Positions 10,774 through 20,934 of a stretch of DNA of 64,000 nt are shown here, piece by piece (the first letter of the stretch is position 1; every line of letters starts with the position of its first letter). The position numbers were made by a program, and so were the translations under genes. This stretch comes from Colwellia sp. C2M11 (GTDB lineage Bacteria > Pseudomonadota > Gammaproteobacteria > Enterobacterales > Alteromonadaceae), in contig NZ_JAHKQD010000052.1 in assembly GCF_018860915.1 (NCBI RefSeq), forward strand, positions 140,328 through 204,327, read 5' to 3'. The notes under the pieces were generated by a model. It was not told the DNA's origin. It searched no databases and saw nothing but the letters and a program-made list of their open reading frames with translations.

Positions 10774-11397
10774 TTATGTTTTGTTTGCTTTTTTTTGTGC
10801 TGCATACGCTAAATAAGCATGATGTAATTGAGCTACGGCACTGGTTAAATCTTCAATTAAACAATCATCATTATTTAATATGTCATCGGCATGTGACTGT
10901 CTAACTTGTCGACTAACTTGACTCTTAATAATAGCTTCTACTTGTTTTTTAGAGTTATTGTCACGCGCTATTGTGCGAGAGACTTGGGTTGCTTCGTTTA
11001 CATCAACAACTAACACGCGATCTACTAATGTAGTTAGATTATTCTCAATTAGCAAGGGGGCTACAATAATACAATAAGGGCTTAATGACACCTGTGCTTG
11101 TGTAACAATTTGTTTTCTGATTAAAGGGTGTAACAGCGCGTTTAGCCATTGTTTATCTACTTCATTGGTAAATATTTTTGTGCGAAGCATTGCGCGATTT
11201 AATTGCCCGTCACTATGAAGGATGTCACTGCCGAAATGCGCTTCAATCAAAGTTAGCGCAGGGCTACCTTTTGCCACCACATCCCGAGCAATAATATCAG
11301 CATCTATAATATCGATACCTAACTTAGCAAAGATATTAGTGACCGTTGTTTTACCACTACCAATACCACCAGTGAGACCGACAATAAAATCAGACAT
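10774..11397 (-). CDS. coaE: Dephospho-CoA kinase
   Basis: CoaE phosphorylates dephospho-CoA in the last step of CoA synthesis. The P-loop GLTGGIGSGKTT begins at residue 7 and is followed by the DADIIARDVV substrate segment and the LIENNLTTLVDRVLVVDV stretch typical of the family. The 207-residue length is normal. The gene lies about 80 bases downstream of pilD, the standard gammaproteobacterial arrangement. Confidence 0.95.
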   Translation of the reverse strand: MSDFIVGLTGGIGSGKTTVTNIFAKLGIDIIDADIIARDVVAKGSPALTLIEAHFGSDILHSDGQLNRAMLRTKIFTNEVDKQWLNALLHPLIRKQIVTQAQVSLSPYCIIVAPLLIENNLTTLVDRVLVVDVNEATQVSRTIARDNNSKKQVEAIIKSQVSRQVRQSHADDILNNDDCLIEDLTSAVAQLHHAYLAYAAQKKANKT

Positions 11398-11479
11398 ATT
11401 TAGTTTTCTCTTAATAAAATAAGGGAGCTGTTTAATTTAGCTAAATGTGCATAAATTGTAATAAATGCAACTGATAGTA

Positions 11480-12364
11480 CTAGCTGATTTGAGCGATATA
11501 CCAAACCCAAATACCTTGACCCCATAATAATGTTATCCAACCCGAAACAGCTAGGTAAGGCCCAAAAGGAATAGCTTGTTCACGCCGATGATTTTTAAAT
11601 AGCATTAATGAAATGCCAACTAATGCACCCACTACTGATGCCATTAATATCAACAGTGGTAATAGCTGCCAACCAGCCCATGCGCCAAATAAGGCAAAAA
11701 GTTTAAAGTCACCATGACCCATGCCTTCTCTACCGGTTAGTAATTTAAATAGCCAAAATATGCTAAATAAGCTCATGTAACCTATTGCAGCACCAATAAC
11801 AGCATCAGCTAGCGGTACAAAAATCCCTTGTAAGTTAACTAACAAGCCAAGCCATAATAGAGGCATGACGATTTGGTCTGGTAACAGCATATGATCGAAA
11901 TCAATTAAGGTTAAACATATCAAGCCCCACGTTAGTATAAGCAGTAATAAGGTCTCTATAGACACACCAAACTTTAACGCAATTATGACACTTAACACGG
12001 ACGTTGCCACTTCCACTAGAGGATAACGGGCAGCAATACTATTTTTACATTGGCTACATTTTCCACCAAGTAGTATCCAACTGATTACTGGAATATTTTC
12101 ATAAAATCGTATTTTATGATCACACATTGGACAAGTTGAGTTAGGGATAGATAAGCTAAGTGGCGTAATTTTTTTCGCCGGTATATCTTTTAATTCATCA
12201 GCTAAAAACTCACGACAATCTGTATACCAAGTATTGTGCATCATTTGAGGTAAGCGGTAGATCACAACATTTAAAAAACTACCGATGATCAATGAAAATA
12301 AGGCGACAAAAATGTAGTATAAAAGGGGAGATTGTTGAAAAAATAATAACGTTTGTTCAAACAT
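11480..12364 (-). CDS. pilD: Type IV prepilin peptidase / N-methyltransferase PilD
   Basis: PilD cleaves and N-methylates type IV prepilins and type II secretion pseudopilins at the inner membrane. The 294-residue polytopic protein has the cytosolic zinc-binding pair CPMC and CSQC and both catalytic aspartates: LIDFDHMLLPD and GHGDFKLFALFGAW. About eight membrane segments can be followed. It is the last gene of the pilBCD run; a 137-base gap separates it from pilC. Confidence 0.96.
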   Translation of the reverse strand: MFEQTLLFFQQSPLLYYIFVALFSLIIGSFLNVVIYRLPQMMHNTWYTDCREFLADELKDIPAKKITPLSLSIPNSTCPMCDHKIRFYENIPVISWILLGGKCSQCKNSIAARYPLVEVATSVLSVIIALKFGVSIETLLLLILTWGLICLTLIDFDHMLLPDQIVMPLLWLGLLVNLQGIFVPLADAVIGAAIGYMSLFSIFWLFKLLTGREGMGHGDFKLFALFGAWAGWQLLPLLILMASVVGALVGISLMLFKNHRREQAIPFGPYLAVSGWITLLWGQGIWVWYIAQIS

Positions 12365-12501
12365 AAACTACTCGTAATCTAAAAATAATATATTCACTTT
12401 GGAAATTTTGTCGCAAACTGCTTACGGCATGCCATGTTGTCAGTAACTTGAGTACTACATTGTTCACTTGCTTGTTGTATTGTTATCTTGAGCTTAATAA
12501 A

Positions 12502-13749
12502 CTAAACAATCATGCCAATTTGGAATATTGGTAAATACATCGCAATAATTAAACCGCCAATCACCACGCCTAATACAGCCATAATCATTGGCTCTAATAA
12601 TGCTGTTAAATTATCAACGGCATTATCTACTTCGGCTTCATAGACATTAGCCACTTTTGATAGCATATCATCAACTGCGCCAGACTCCTCACCAATGGCA
12701 ACCATTTGAATAACCATATCAGGAAATATATTACTATTACGCATAGCTAGATTCATTTGCATACCTGAGGTAACCTCAGTGCGAACCTCTAGAATGGCAT
12801 CTCGGAATACTGCATTGCCAGCAGCGCCAGCCGCTGATTCTAGAGCATCTATTAATGGGACACCGGCAGCAAAAGTGGTGGAAAGTGTTCTGGCGTAACG
12901 AGCAACCGCCGCTTTTTCAAGTAAATCGCCAATAATGGGGAGTTTTAGAATTTGCCTATCAACTTGGTCGCGTAATTTTAAACTGTTTCTATGAGCACGT
13001 TTGAATAGAAAGATAAAGGCAAAAATAGCACCTAAACCTAAATGCCAATAAGCGACCATAAAGTCTGAAATACCAACAACAAACAAAGTAAAGCCAGGTA
13101 ATTCAGCACCAAAGCCGGCAAAAATTTCTTGAAAAACTGGTACCACAAAAATTAGTAATATTGAGGTTACAACAGCGGCAATAACTAATACAGCGATAGG
13201 GTAGGTCATTGCTTTTTTTATTTTTGCTTTTAACGCTTCAGCTTTTTCTTTGTAGGTTGCAATACGGTCATAAATGGTTTCTAACGACCCCGATTGTTCA
13301 CCTGAGGCAACTAAATCACAATATAGGTCATCAAAGTGTCTTGGGTGATCACGTAAACAGTCAGATAGCGGAATACCTGATGATAACTTATGAGCTATTT
13401 CACCGAGTAATTTTTGCATTTTTCCATTGTTATGACCCTTGCCAATCATTTCAATAGTTTGTACTAAAGGCACACCAGCACCTAACATGGTGGCAATTTG
13501 TCGAGATATAATGGCAATATCGCCTGGGGTAATGGCTTTATCGCCTCCTAAACCAAAAAGTGGTTTAGCTTTTTTCTTTACTTTACTAGGCGTAATACCT
13601 TGTTTACGTAATTGCGCCTTTAATTCGATAATATTATTTGCTGGCAGCTCACCGCTAATCTTTTTACCTTTTCGATTAACGCCTTGCCAAGTAAAAACAT
13701 CTAATGCTTTAACCTTCGGAGCTTTTTTTTTTGCTACTGCTGTCGCCAT
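12502..13749 (-). CDS. pilC: Type IV pilus inner-membrane platform protein PilC
   Basis: PilC (GspF family) is the membrane platform on which PilB acts during pilus assembly. The 415-residue protein has the two repeated GspF domains; the first contains SGIPLSDCLRDHP and the second GVPLIDALESAAGAAGN. There are three strong membrane helices (two mid-protein, one near ALLEPMIMAVLGVVIGGLI). The N-terminus (AKKKAPKVKALDVFTWQG) is basic. It is 42 bases from pilB. Confidence 0.96.
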   Translation of the reverse strand: MATAVAKKKAPKVKALDVFTWQGVNRKGKKISGELPANNIIELKAQLRKQGITPSKVKKKAKPLFGLGGDKAITPGDIAIISRQIATMLGAGVPLVQTIEMIGKGHNNGKMQKLLGEIAHKLSSGIPLSDCLRDHPRHFDDLYCDLVASGEQSGSLETIYDRIATYKEKAEALKAKIKKAMTYPIAVLVIAAVVTSILLIFVVPVFQEIFAGFGAELPGFTLFVVGISDFMVAYWHLGLGAIFAFIFLFKRAHRNSLKLRDQVDRQILKLPIIGDLLEKAAVARYARTLSTTFAAGVPLIDALESAAGAAGNAVFRDAILEVRTEVTSGMQMNLAMRNSNIFPDMVIQMVAIGEESGAVDDMLSKVANVYEAEVDNAVDNLTALLEPMIMAVLGVVIGGLIIAMYLPIFQIGMIV

Positions 13750-13791
13750 AAAATTACCTACTGTTTATAACTGATTTATATAAAATATCGT

Positions 13792-15495
13792 CTAGGAGCT
13801 GGTTACACGGTTTATTTCTTTTAGGCTAGTCATGCCATCCATTGCTTTTTCTAAGCCTGATTGACGTAAATTATTATAACCTTCTTTTTGGCACTGCTCA
13901 GCAATATCTAACGAGTTACCACCTTCCATAATAATAGAGGCAATTTCAGGGCTAATTTTAATCACTTCATAAATACCCACTCGCCCTTTATAACCACCAG
14001 TACAGTGTTCACAACCAACAGGCTTAAACAGTTTTATTTCACTTAACTTATCTATAGGAAAACCTTGTTCGGCAAGTTGTGCTTCTGAAAGTACTTCATG
14101 GGTTTTACATTGTGAGCATAAACGCCTTGCTAATCGTTGTGCAATAATAGTAGTCACTGAACTCGCAACGTTATAAGCAGGCACTCCCATATTAAGTAAA
14201 CGAGTTAAGGTTTCTGCAGCCGAGTTAGTATGCAAGGTCGATAATACTAAATGCCCTGTTTGTGCGGCTTTTATTGCGATTTCTGCGGTTTCTAAATCTC
14301 GAATTTCACCAACCATAACAATATCAGGATCTTGACGTAAAAAAGAACGTAACGCGCTAGGAAATGTTAAACCCGCTCGGTTATTAATTTGTACCTGGTT
14401 AATACCTTCTAAATTAATCTCTACAGGGTCTTCTGCGGTAGAAATATTACGTTCAGCGGTATTGAGAATATTCAACCCTGTATATAGCGAAACAGTTTTA
14501 CCCGAGCCTGTTGGTCCGGTGACTAAAATCATGCCTTGTGGTTGCTCTAGTGCTTCCATGTATATTTTTTTCTGAGCTGGTTCATAGCCCAACATATCAA
14601 TACCGAGCATAGCGCTGGAAGAGTCCAAAATACGCATTACTATTTTTTCACCCCACATTGTGGGTAAGGTACTGACTCGGAAATCAATAGACTTTTTCTT
14701 AGAAAGTGATAACTTTATGCGGCCATCTTGTGGTACGCGCCGTTCAGCGATATCAAGTTTTGCCATCACTTTCAAACGAGCTGACATACGTGATGATAGA
14801 CTTACTGGTGGACGCGCAATTTCAGTTAAAATGCCATCAATACGAAAACGAATGCGAAAAGACTTTTCATAAGGTTCAAAATGTAAATCAGAGGCGCCTT
14901 TTTTGATGGCATCTAATAAAATTTTATTGATAAAAACAACAATAGGTGCGTCATCTTCACCTGTACTAACCGGATCATCGTCACTTTGATCTTCTTGAAC
15001 GTCTATACCCGATAACTCATTAGAATCAATATCAGTAATATTAAGGGAGCCACCTTCATCTTCTAATACTTTTTCAATACAAGCTTGTAAGCCAAGCTCA
15101 TCAGTTAATATCAGTTCAGTGCTATAGCCAGTATTAAATTGTATTTCTTCTAAGGCATCAAGGTCGGTAGGATCTGACATGGCGACAAAAAGCACTTTGC
15201 CACGTAAAAATAACGGCAAGGCATTATGTTTAGTAATGAGTTTTTCATTACGAACCCCATCAGGCACCAAAGTTGTATCAAAATTACTAAGTTGTATATA
15301 AGGATAACCGAACTTATAAGATAAAATAGCAGCAATCTTTTTGCTGTCGATTTTTTTATCTTCAACTAAGTAGCGAATAAAAGGTTTATCTTTCCCTGTG
15401 AAGTCATTAAAAATATCATCGACATTAGTAAGCGGTATAAGATGCTCTGTAGACAAAGCCGATAAAACACTGGATTGCTGGTGATTGCCTTTCAT
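13792..15495 (-). CDS. pilB: Type IV pilus assembly ATPase PilB
   Basis: PilB is the hexameric ATPase powering pilus extension. The ATG at 15495 ([14 protein letters not shown]) gives 567 residues; an in-frame TTG at 15540 would add 15. Visible are the MshEN/GspE N-terminal domain, Walker [15 protein letters not shown], the Asp box, Walker B with [19 protein letters not shown] and the His box LSTLHTNSA, and a four-cysteine zinc site (CSQC, CEHC). Order pilA-pilB-pilC-pilD is conventional. Confidence 0.96.
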   Translation of the reverse strand: MKGNHQQSSVLSALSTEHLIPLTNVDDIFNDFTGKDKPFIRYLVEDKKIDSKKIAAILSYKFGYPYIQLSNFDTTLVPDGVRNEKLITKHNALPLFLRGKVLFVAMSDPTDLDALEEIQFNTGYSTELILTDELGLQACIEKVLEDEGGSLNITDIDSNELSGIDVQEDQSDDDPVSTGEDDAPIVVFINKILLDAIKKGASDLHFEPYEKSFRIRFRIDGILTEIARPPVSLSSRMSARLKVMAKLDIAERRVPQDGRIKLSLSKKKSIDFRVSTLPTMWGEKIVMRILDSSSAMLGIDMLGYEPAQKKIYMEALEQPQGMILVTGPTGSGKTVSLYTGLNILNTAERNISTAEDPVEINLEGINQVQINNRAGLTFPSALRSFLRQDPDIVMVGEIRDLETAEIAIKAAQTGHLVLSTLHTNSAAETLTRLLNMGVPAYNVASSVTTIIAQRLARRLCSQCKTHEVLSEAQLAEQGFPIDKLSEIKLFKPVGCEHCTGGYKGRVGIYEVIKISPEIASIIMEGGNSLDIAEQCQKEGYNNLRQSGLEKAMDGMTSLKEINRVTSS

Positions 15496-15648
15496 AATGT
15501 TTACAGATAACCTTTTGAATAAATTCAATGAAAATGTCAAATTTCAGTGTAGCGCAAAAGACTATAAAATAACAAAAATTTATTACAGCAACTTACTTAG
15601 TTGTAGAATTAATGTTAAAGCTCAAAAAATGTTGGCTAATTATAGACA

Positions 15649-15675
15649 ATAAAAAAGCCCCCGAAGGAGCTTTTA
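15649..15675 (-). terminator. Terminator between pilA and pilB (minus strand)
   Basis: Read on the minus strand: AAAAGCTCC, a TTCG tetraloop, then GGGGCTTTT continuing as a T run. Nine pairs with one G-T. It would end most pilA transcripts before pilBCD, which fits the high pilin demand. Confidence 0.8.
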
Positions 15676-15728
15676 AAAATTAATTCAAATAAAATAAGTA
15701 AAAGTTACTCTTATCCCACTTATTTGCC

Positions 15729-16169
15729 CTAACAAAGAGGAGTACCGCCAGTAGGTGCGGCACAAGCTGTTGCCCATGCTACGGCTGCACCATTTCCACC
15801 TGTAGGTGTGAGTTGATAGGTATGATCAGCAGTAATACCTCCAACAGCTTTTGGTGTTACAAGAATTACCCCATTCGTAACTGATACACTTGAAACTACC
15901 GTTGATGACATTGTCGCAGGTATACCATGTGCACCTCCATCACACTCAGTTAGTGCACGAGTTAAAGTACAAATTTCAACAGCGTTTTTATAAGGGCCAG
16001 ATGCGAGTATAACCTCTGAGTACTGTGCTTTAGCTGTATACGTTTGATAAGCAGGCAACGCCACAGCTGCTAAAATACCAATAATCGCAACAACGATCAT
16101 TAATTCAATTAAGGTAAAACCTTGTTGTGCTTGTTTAGATATATTCTTCATTGTATTTAAGTTTTTCAT
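15729..16169 (-). CDS. pilA: Type IV major pilin PilA
   Basis: The major type IVa pilin subunit. A short basic leader ends QQG, followed by mature [25 protein letters not shown], with Glu5 present. The globular domain has four cysteines, two of them in the C-terminal disulfide loop ([11 protein letters not shown]). Three ATGs are possible in the leader (16184, 16175, 16169); 16169 is chosen because GGAA lies 9 bases upstream, but 16175 has the same site 3 bases upstream. All give the same mature protein of about 130 residues. Confidence 0.93.
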   Translation of the reverse strand: MKNLNTMKNISKQAQQGFTLIELMIVVAIIGILAAVALPAYQTYTAKAQYSEVILASGPYKNAVEICTLTRALTECDGGAHGIPATMSSTVVSSVSVTNGVILVTPKAVGGITADHTYQLTPTGGNGAAVAWATACAAPTGGTPLC

Positions 16170-16244
16170 TGTCATAATTTCCATTAATTTATATGGGGGC
16201 TACATTTAATATGCGACATATATTTATAAATGTAAAATAATGTT

Positions 16245-16259
16245 GCAACTTTTTTGACT
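16245..16259 (-). promoter_or_regulatory. Weak sigma-54-like element upstream of pilA
   Basis: On the minus strand AGTCAA-N5-TTGC has the correct -24/-12 spacing and a perfect -12 half, but the -24 half lacks the GG dinucleotide. pilA is RpoN-dependent in several relatives, so it is listed as a candidate only. The rest of the 531-base gap to rplM is AT-rich with no gene. Confidence 0.2.
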
Positions 16260-16463
16260 TAAATTAAGTATTTAATCTTTTCTTTACTTAGGCGATGAAG
16301 TTAATTAACACTAAGGAAAATAGTTAACAGTTTATTAACTATTTTCTATGTACGATTCATTGCTCAACAATAGCTTTATATATTTCGTTATTTAAATAGT
16401 TCAAACTTTATAGTGTAACAATAGCTATTTAGTATTTTTTTTGTGCTTTTTTTGAAAAGGGGC

Positions 16464-16492
16464 GTGATCTTCTTATTAATCTTCTGTATAAT
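16464..16492 (+). promoter_or_regulatory. Promoter and long leader of rplM-rpsI
   Basis: A perfect -10 (TATAAT, 16487-16492) is followed by a GC-rich discriminator CCGCGCTCCC, typical of stringently controlled ribosomal protein promoters. The -35 is poor (GTGATC at 16464). This leaves about 200 nt of leader before rplM; in E. coli the rplM leader is the site of L13 autoregulation, so this leader may serve the same role. Confidence 0.5.
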
Positions 16493-16700
16493 CCGCGCTC
16501 CCTACGTTACAAACTGTCTTTTAAATAGTCTGTTTCTTTAGATTTTTGCTTTAATTATATAGCTGATTCTTAGATGTGGGTGGTTTAAAGGCGTTAGGCT
16601 CGATACTCGAAGGGGTAATTGCGTAGTCTATTATTAACCGACAAATAAAACATAAGTTTGTTTTGTCATTTAAGTAACATTTTTTAATTTGGGTTTTTTA

Positions 16701-17129
16701 ATGAAAACTTTTGTAGCTAAACCAGCAAGCGTACAACGCGAATGGTTCTTAGTGGACGCCGAAGATAAAACTTTAGGTCGTATCGCTACTGAAATTGCAA
16801 GCCGTTTACGCGGTAAGCATAAACCAGAATATACACCTCATGTTGATACTGGCGATTATATCGTTGTAATTAATGCTGAGAAAGTACGTGTAACTGGTAA
16901 CAAAGCGAAAGGTAAAATTTACTATTCGCATACTGAATTCCCTGGCGGTCTTAAGCAAATTAGCTTTGAAAAGTTAATTGAAAAAGCACCAGAACGTGTT
17001 CTTGAATTTGCAGTGAAAGGCATGTTACCTAAAGGTCCTTTAGGTCGTGAAATGTTCCGCAAATTAAAAGTGTATGCAGGCTCTGAGCACATGCATACTG
17101 CACAACAACCACAACTTTTGGAGCTTTAA
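16701..17129 (+). CDS. rplM: Large-subunit ribosomal protein L13 (uL13)
   Basis: The ATG at 16701 ([15 protein letters not shown]) gives 142 residues, identical in length to E. coli L13; an in-frame TTG at 16689 is rejected. The core motif [17 protein letters not shown] and the [20 protein letters not shown] segment ([14 protein letters not shown]) are present. Three bases separate it from rpsI, so the two are one operon. Confidence 0.98.
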   Translation: MKTFVAKPASVQREWFLVDAEDKTLGRIATEIASRLRGKHKPEYTPHVDTGDYIVVINAEKVRVTGNKAKGKIYYSHTEFPGGLKQISFEKLIEKAPERVLEFAVKGMLPKGPLGREMFRKLKVYAGSEHMHTAQQPQLLEL

Positions 17130-17132
17130 GCA

Positions 17133-17525
17133 ATGGCTGATAATCAATATTACGGTACTGGTCGTCGCAAGAGCTCAACTGCTCGTGTGTTCATGAAAGC
17201 TGGTAACGGTGCAATCACAATTAACAAACGTGACATTTCTGAGTATTTCGGACGTGAAACAGCTCGTATGGTTGTTCGTCAACCGTTAGAGTTAGTTGAA
17301 ATGTTAGAAAAGTTTGACTTTAATATCTCTGTAGTAGGTGGTGGTATTTCTGGTCAAGCTGGCGCAATTCGTCACGGTATTACTCGTGCATTAATGGAGT
17401 TTGATGAAACTTTACGTGGCGGTTTACGCGCGGCTGGTTTTGTTACTCGTGATGCTCGTAAAGTTGAACGTAAGAAAGTGGGCTTACACAAAGCACGTAA
17501 GAAACCACAATTCTCAAAACGTTAA
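17133..17525 (+). CDS. rpsI: Small-subunit ribosomal protein S9 (uS9)
   Basis: 130 residues beginning [15 protein letters not shown] and ending [11 protein letters not shown], the conserved C-terminal tail that reaches the P-site tRNA. Length equals E. coli S9. The operon is closed by a strong terminator at 17553. Confidence 0.98.
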   Translation: MADNQYYGTGRRKSSTARVFMKAGNGAITINKRDISEYFGRETARMVVRQPLELVEMLEKFDFNISVVGGGISGQAGAIRHGITRALMEFDETLRGGLRAAGFVTRDARKVERKKVGLHKARKKPQFSKR

Positions 17526-17552
17526 TTTCTTTATATTTTATATATCGAATTC

Positions 17553-17580
17553 AAAAAACCGACCTTGTGTCGGTTTTTTT
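17553..17580 (+). terminator. Terminator of rplM-rpsI
   Basis: AAAAAACCGAC, a short TTGT loop, then GTCGGTTTTTTT. It marks the left limit of the repeat array. Confidence 0.9.
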
Positions 17581-17695
17581 ATATTAATTTTTCGGTAAAT
17601 TATTTATTTTTCCCCTCGTGAGGTTTGCAGCGTTATCCTCAATTTTACAGCGTTATAGCGTTATAGCGCTGCGTTTAGGTGAACAACGAAATCAC

Positions 17696-18790
17696 GAATT
17701 AGGCGAATAAATTCGCCCCTACTATGTTGGTAATCAATTCTTTCATTGGTGTTTTGTAGGGTCGTTTTTGTAGGGGCGACTTCAGTCGCCTGATCACAAA
17801 TACACGTCAATAACATCTGTAATATGTTATATCCCATTATTAGTAGGCGTAGTAGGCGAATAAATTCGCCCCTACGATGTTGGTAATCAATTCTTTCATG
17901 GATGTTTTGTGGAGCGTTTTGTAGGGGCGACTTCAATCGCCTGATCACAAAACACGTCAATAACATCTGTAATATGTTATATCCCATTAATTAGCAGGCG
18001 AATAAATTTAGTAGGCGAATAAATTTAGTAGGCGAATAAATTTAGTAGGCGAATAAATTTAGTAGGCGAATAAATTTAGTAGGCGAATAAATTTAGTAGG
18101 CGAATAAATTCGCCCCTACTATGATGGTAATCAATTCTTTCATGGGTGTTTTGTGGAGCGTTTTTGTAGGGGCGACTTCAAGCGCCTGAACACAAATACA
18201 CGTCAATAACATCTGTATTATATTATATCCCATTATTAGTAGGCGTAGTAGGCGAATAAATTCGCCCCTACGATGATGGTAATCAATTCTTTCATTGGTG
18301 TTTTGTAGGAGCGTTTTTGTAGGGGCGACTTCAGTCGCCTGAACACAAATACACGTCAATAACATCTGTATTATGTTATATCCCATTATTAGTAGGCGTA
18401 GTAGGGGCGAATAAATTCGCCCCTACTATGATGGTAATCAATTCTTTCATGGGTGTTTTGTGGAGCGTTTTTGTAGGGGCGACTTCAAGCGCCTGAACAC
18501 AAATACACGTCAATAACATCTGTATTATGTTATATCCCATTATTAGTAGGCGTAGTAGGCGAATAAATTCACCCCTACTATGTTGGTAATCAATTCTTTC
18601 ATGGGTGTTTTGTGGAGCGTTTTGTAGGGGCAACTTCAGTAGCCTGAACACAAATACACGTCAATAACATCTGTATTATGTTATATCCCATTATTAGTAG
18701 GCGTAGTAGGGGCGAATAAATTCGCCCCTACTATGTTGGTATTCAATTCTTTCGTAGGGCATTTCTGTAAGGGAGACTGTTGTCACCTGT
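17696..18790. repeat. REP/BIME-like palindromic array, seven units of about 152 bp
   Basis: Seven units begin at 17701, 17854, 18098, 18250, 18403, 18557 and 18708, spaced 151-154 bp except for one enlarged unit. Each has (a) a near-palindrome GGCGAATAAATTCGCC ending CCCTAC, which read on the other strand is GTAG plus a hairpin; (b) GTAGGGGCGAC-TTCA-GTCGCC, a perfect six-pair hairpin led by GTAG; and (c) TAACAT/ATGTTA around the word TCTGTAAT or TCTGTATT. Elements (a) and (b) point toward each other, like paired REPs in a BIME. A GTAG foot on a GC-rich hairpin is characteristic of REPs handled by RAYT (TnpA-REP) enzymes; none is encoded here. The seventh unit is degenerate. The array fills the gap between rpsI and petA; from 18791 to 19078 I see nothing but AT-rich spacer. 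Minus-strand reading frames inside are products of the periodicity. Confidence 0.85.
17996..18097. repeat. Six tandem 17-bp repeats inside the BIME array
   Basis: AGGCGAATAAATTTAGT is repeated exactly in register at 17996, 18013, 18030, 18047, 18064 and 18081 (first base of the last full array unit follows at 18098). The word is the left half of the palindrome of element (a) joined to the unit junction, so it looks like slippage or aborted copying of one REP half. It accounts for the whole 102-bp enlargement of the second array unit. Confidence 0.9.
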
Positions 18791-19078
18791 AACTTGATTC
18801 AAAATCTTATTCATTAATATCCCAATCTTTTTCGTGTAAGTTACTTTTTATGATGATCAATATCAAAATATTTTGATATCTACCACACTTAGCTGACTTT
18901 TTACCTTGTAAAAAACGACCTATTTCTTTATGATCATAAAAATTTTTTGTCGATGTACCCCTTGGTATAAACTTGATCAAACAAAAATAAGGCATGTTGC
19001 TTATTCATCCTGAGATAATGGATGAGCAATAAGGCTAATAATAATTGTTTGGTAATCAATATGAATTGGAGAGTGTGA

Positions 19079-19669
19079 ATGAGCAATGTGCCTGTAAATA
19101 ACGGCCGCAGACGCTTCTTAACGGCGGCTACTGCTGTTGTTGGTGGTGCCGGTGTGGTCGGTGTGGCTGTGCCTTTCATTGGTTCGTGGAATCCAAGTGC
19201 TCGCGCGAAAGCTGCGGGTGCTCCAGTAGAAGTCAATGTAGGTAAAATAGAGCCAGGTCAATTAATCCGTGCAGAGTGGCGTGGTAAACCTGTTTATGTC
19301 GTACGACGTACTGAAGAAACAGTTAATAGCTTAGCCAAGCATGATGATAAACTACGTGATCCTAATTCAGAAGAAGCTCAACAGCCAGATTATGCTACTA
19401 ATGCTTATCGTTCTATTAAACCTGAATTTTTAGTTGCGCTAGGAGTTTGTACTCATTTAGGTTGTGCTCCAACTTATCATGGTGGCGACTACGAACAGTT
19501 TGTTGACGGCGTGAAAGATGGTTTCTTTTGTCCTTGTCATGGTAGTAAATTTGATATGGCTGGGCGTGTATTTCAAGGGGTTCCTGCACCATTAAACTTA
19601 ATGGTTCCAGAGCATTCATTTACTAATGACAACACATTATTAATTGGTGTTAGTGAAGGAGAAGCATAA
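19079..19669 (+). CDS. petA: Ubiquinol-cytochrome c reductase Rieske iron-sulfur subunit
   Basis: The [2Fe-2S] subunit of the bc1 complex. The N-terminus has a twin-arginine type sequence (GRRRFLTAATAVVGGAG) that doubles as a membrane anchor. The cluster is bound by CTHLGC and CPCHGS in the C-terminal Rieske fold, with GRVFQGVPAPLNL following. The 196-residue length is typical. Its stop overlaps the petB start by one base (TAATG), so petABC is a translationally coupled operon. Confidence 0.97.
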   Translation: MSNVPVNNGRRRFLTAATAVVGGAGVVGVAVPFIGSWNPSARAKAAGAPVEVNVGKIEPGQLIRAEWRGKPVYVVRRTEETVNSLAKHDDKLRDPNSEEAQQPDYATNAYRSIKPEFLVALGVCTHLGCAPTYHGGDYEQFVDGVKDGFFCPCHGSKFDMAGRVFQGVPAPLNLMVPEHSFTNDNTLLIGVSEGEA

Positions 19670-20934
19670 TGTTGGCAAACTTTATGGCTTGGATAGATAA
19701 GCGTTTACCAGTAACGGATGCTTGGAATAAGCATGTTGCACAATATCCTGCGCCGAAAAACTTTAACTTTTGGTACTTCTTTGGCTCTTTAGCTATGTTA
19801 GTACTTGTAAATCAAATTTTAACCGGCGTATGGTTAACCATGAGCTATGAACCATCTGGTGATGGTGCATTTGCCAGTGTTGAATATATTATGCGTGACG
19901 TTGATTATGGTTGGTTATTACGTTATATGCATTCTACCGGTGCGTCAGCATTTTTTGTGGTTGTTTATTTACACATGATGCGTGGCCTTATGTATGGTTC
20001 GTATCAAAAACCACGTGAATTACTGTGGATCTTCGGTATGTTGATCTTCTTAGTATTAATGGCTGAAGCTTTTATGGGCTATTTATTACCTTGGGGTAAT
20101 ATGTCTTATTGGGGAGCACAAGTTATTATCTCCCTCTTTGGTGCTATTCCTGTTATTGGTGATGATTTAACATTATGGATTCGTGGTGATTATGTTATTT
20201 CAGGTGCTACATTAAATCGCTTTTTCGCACTACATGTTATCGCGATGCCATTAGTTTTAGTTATTTTAGTGTTCTTACATATTCTTGCTTTACATGAAGT
20301 TGGTTCAAATAACCCTGAAGGTACAGATGTAAAACAACCTAAAGGTAGTGTTAAACCTGAAGAATTAAGCAAGTTTAAATTCCATAAGCAATATACGGAT
20401 AAATACGATATTGTGGATGCAATACCATTCCACCCTTATTACTCTGTAAAAGATATTATGGGTGTTGCTGGTTTCTTAATTTTATTCTGTTGGGTGATGT
20501 TCTTTGCGCCTGAAGGTGGGGGTTACTTTATTGAGGCTCCGAACTTTGAACCTGCTAATGGGTTAAAAACACCTGAACATATCGCACCTGTTTGGTACTT
20601 TGGTCCTTTCTATACAATCTTACGTGTTGTTCCTGATAAGTTATTAGGTGCTATTGCTATGTTTGGTGCCATTATTGTATTGTTCTTATTACCATGGTTT
20701 GATCGTGGTGTAGTGAAATCTGTTAAGTATCGCTCTAAATGGCACTTGTTTAATTTAATTCAATTTGCAATTTGTTTTATTATTCTAGGTGTATTAGGTA
20801 CTTTACCAGCAACACCTGTAGCTAATTTAATTGGTACTATTGCAAGCTTTGGTTACTTTGGTTTCTTCGTAGCACTTTGGTTCTATTCTAAGAATGAAAA
20901 ATGTAAGCCTGTACCAACGAGGATTTCTCACTAA
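19669..20934 (+). CDS. petB: Cytochrome b subunit of the bc1 complex
   Basis: The 421-residue polytopic protein carries the haem-ligand histidines in RYMHSTGASAFF / YLHMMRG and in FALHVIAMPL / FLHILALHEVG, the Qo-site region WGNMSYWGAQV and the PEW-type motif as PVWYFGPFYTILR. Eight or nine membrane helices are visible. It is coupled to petA upstream and petC downstream by one-base stop-start overlaps. Confidence 0.97.
   Translation: MLANFMAWIDKRLPVTDAWNKHVAQYPAPKNFNFWYFFGSLAMLVLVNQILTGVWLTMSYEPSGDGAFASVEYIMRDVDYGWLLRYMHSTGASAFFVVVYLHMMRGLMYGSYQKPRELLWIFGMLIFLVLMAEAFMGYLLPWGNMSYWGAQVIISLFGAIPVIGDDLTLWIRGDYVISGATLNRFFALHVIAMPLVLVILVFLHILALHEVGSNNPEGTDVKQPKGSVKPEELSKFKFHKQYTDKYDIVDAIPFHPYYSVKDIMGVAGFLILFCWVMFFAPEGGGYFIEAPNFEPANGLKTPEHIAPVWYFGPFYTILRVVPDKLLGAIAMFGAIIVLFLLPWFDRGVVKSVKYRSKWHLFNLIQFAICFIILGVLGTLPATPVANLIGTIASFGYFGFFVALWFYSKNEKCKPVPTRISH

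Noticed and set aside
17996..18097. Possible CRISPR array
   Set aside because: The 17-bp units are directly adjacent with no unique spacers, the units of the larger array are 152 bp of repeat with no spacers, and no cas genes are present.
17661..18651. Three minus-strand reading frames in the REP array with near-identical repeated peptides
   Set aside because: They arise because the roughly 152-bp units happen to stay open in one frame; there is no ribosome site, and the peptides only mirror the DNA repeat.
18807..18995. 62-residue minus-strand frame between the array and petA
   Set aside because: No ribosome site or recognisable feature; composition is that of AT-rich spacer.
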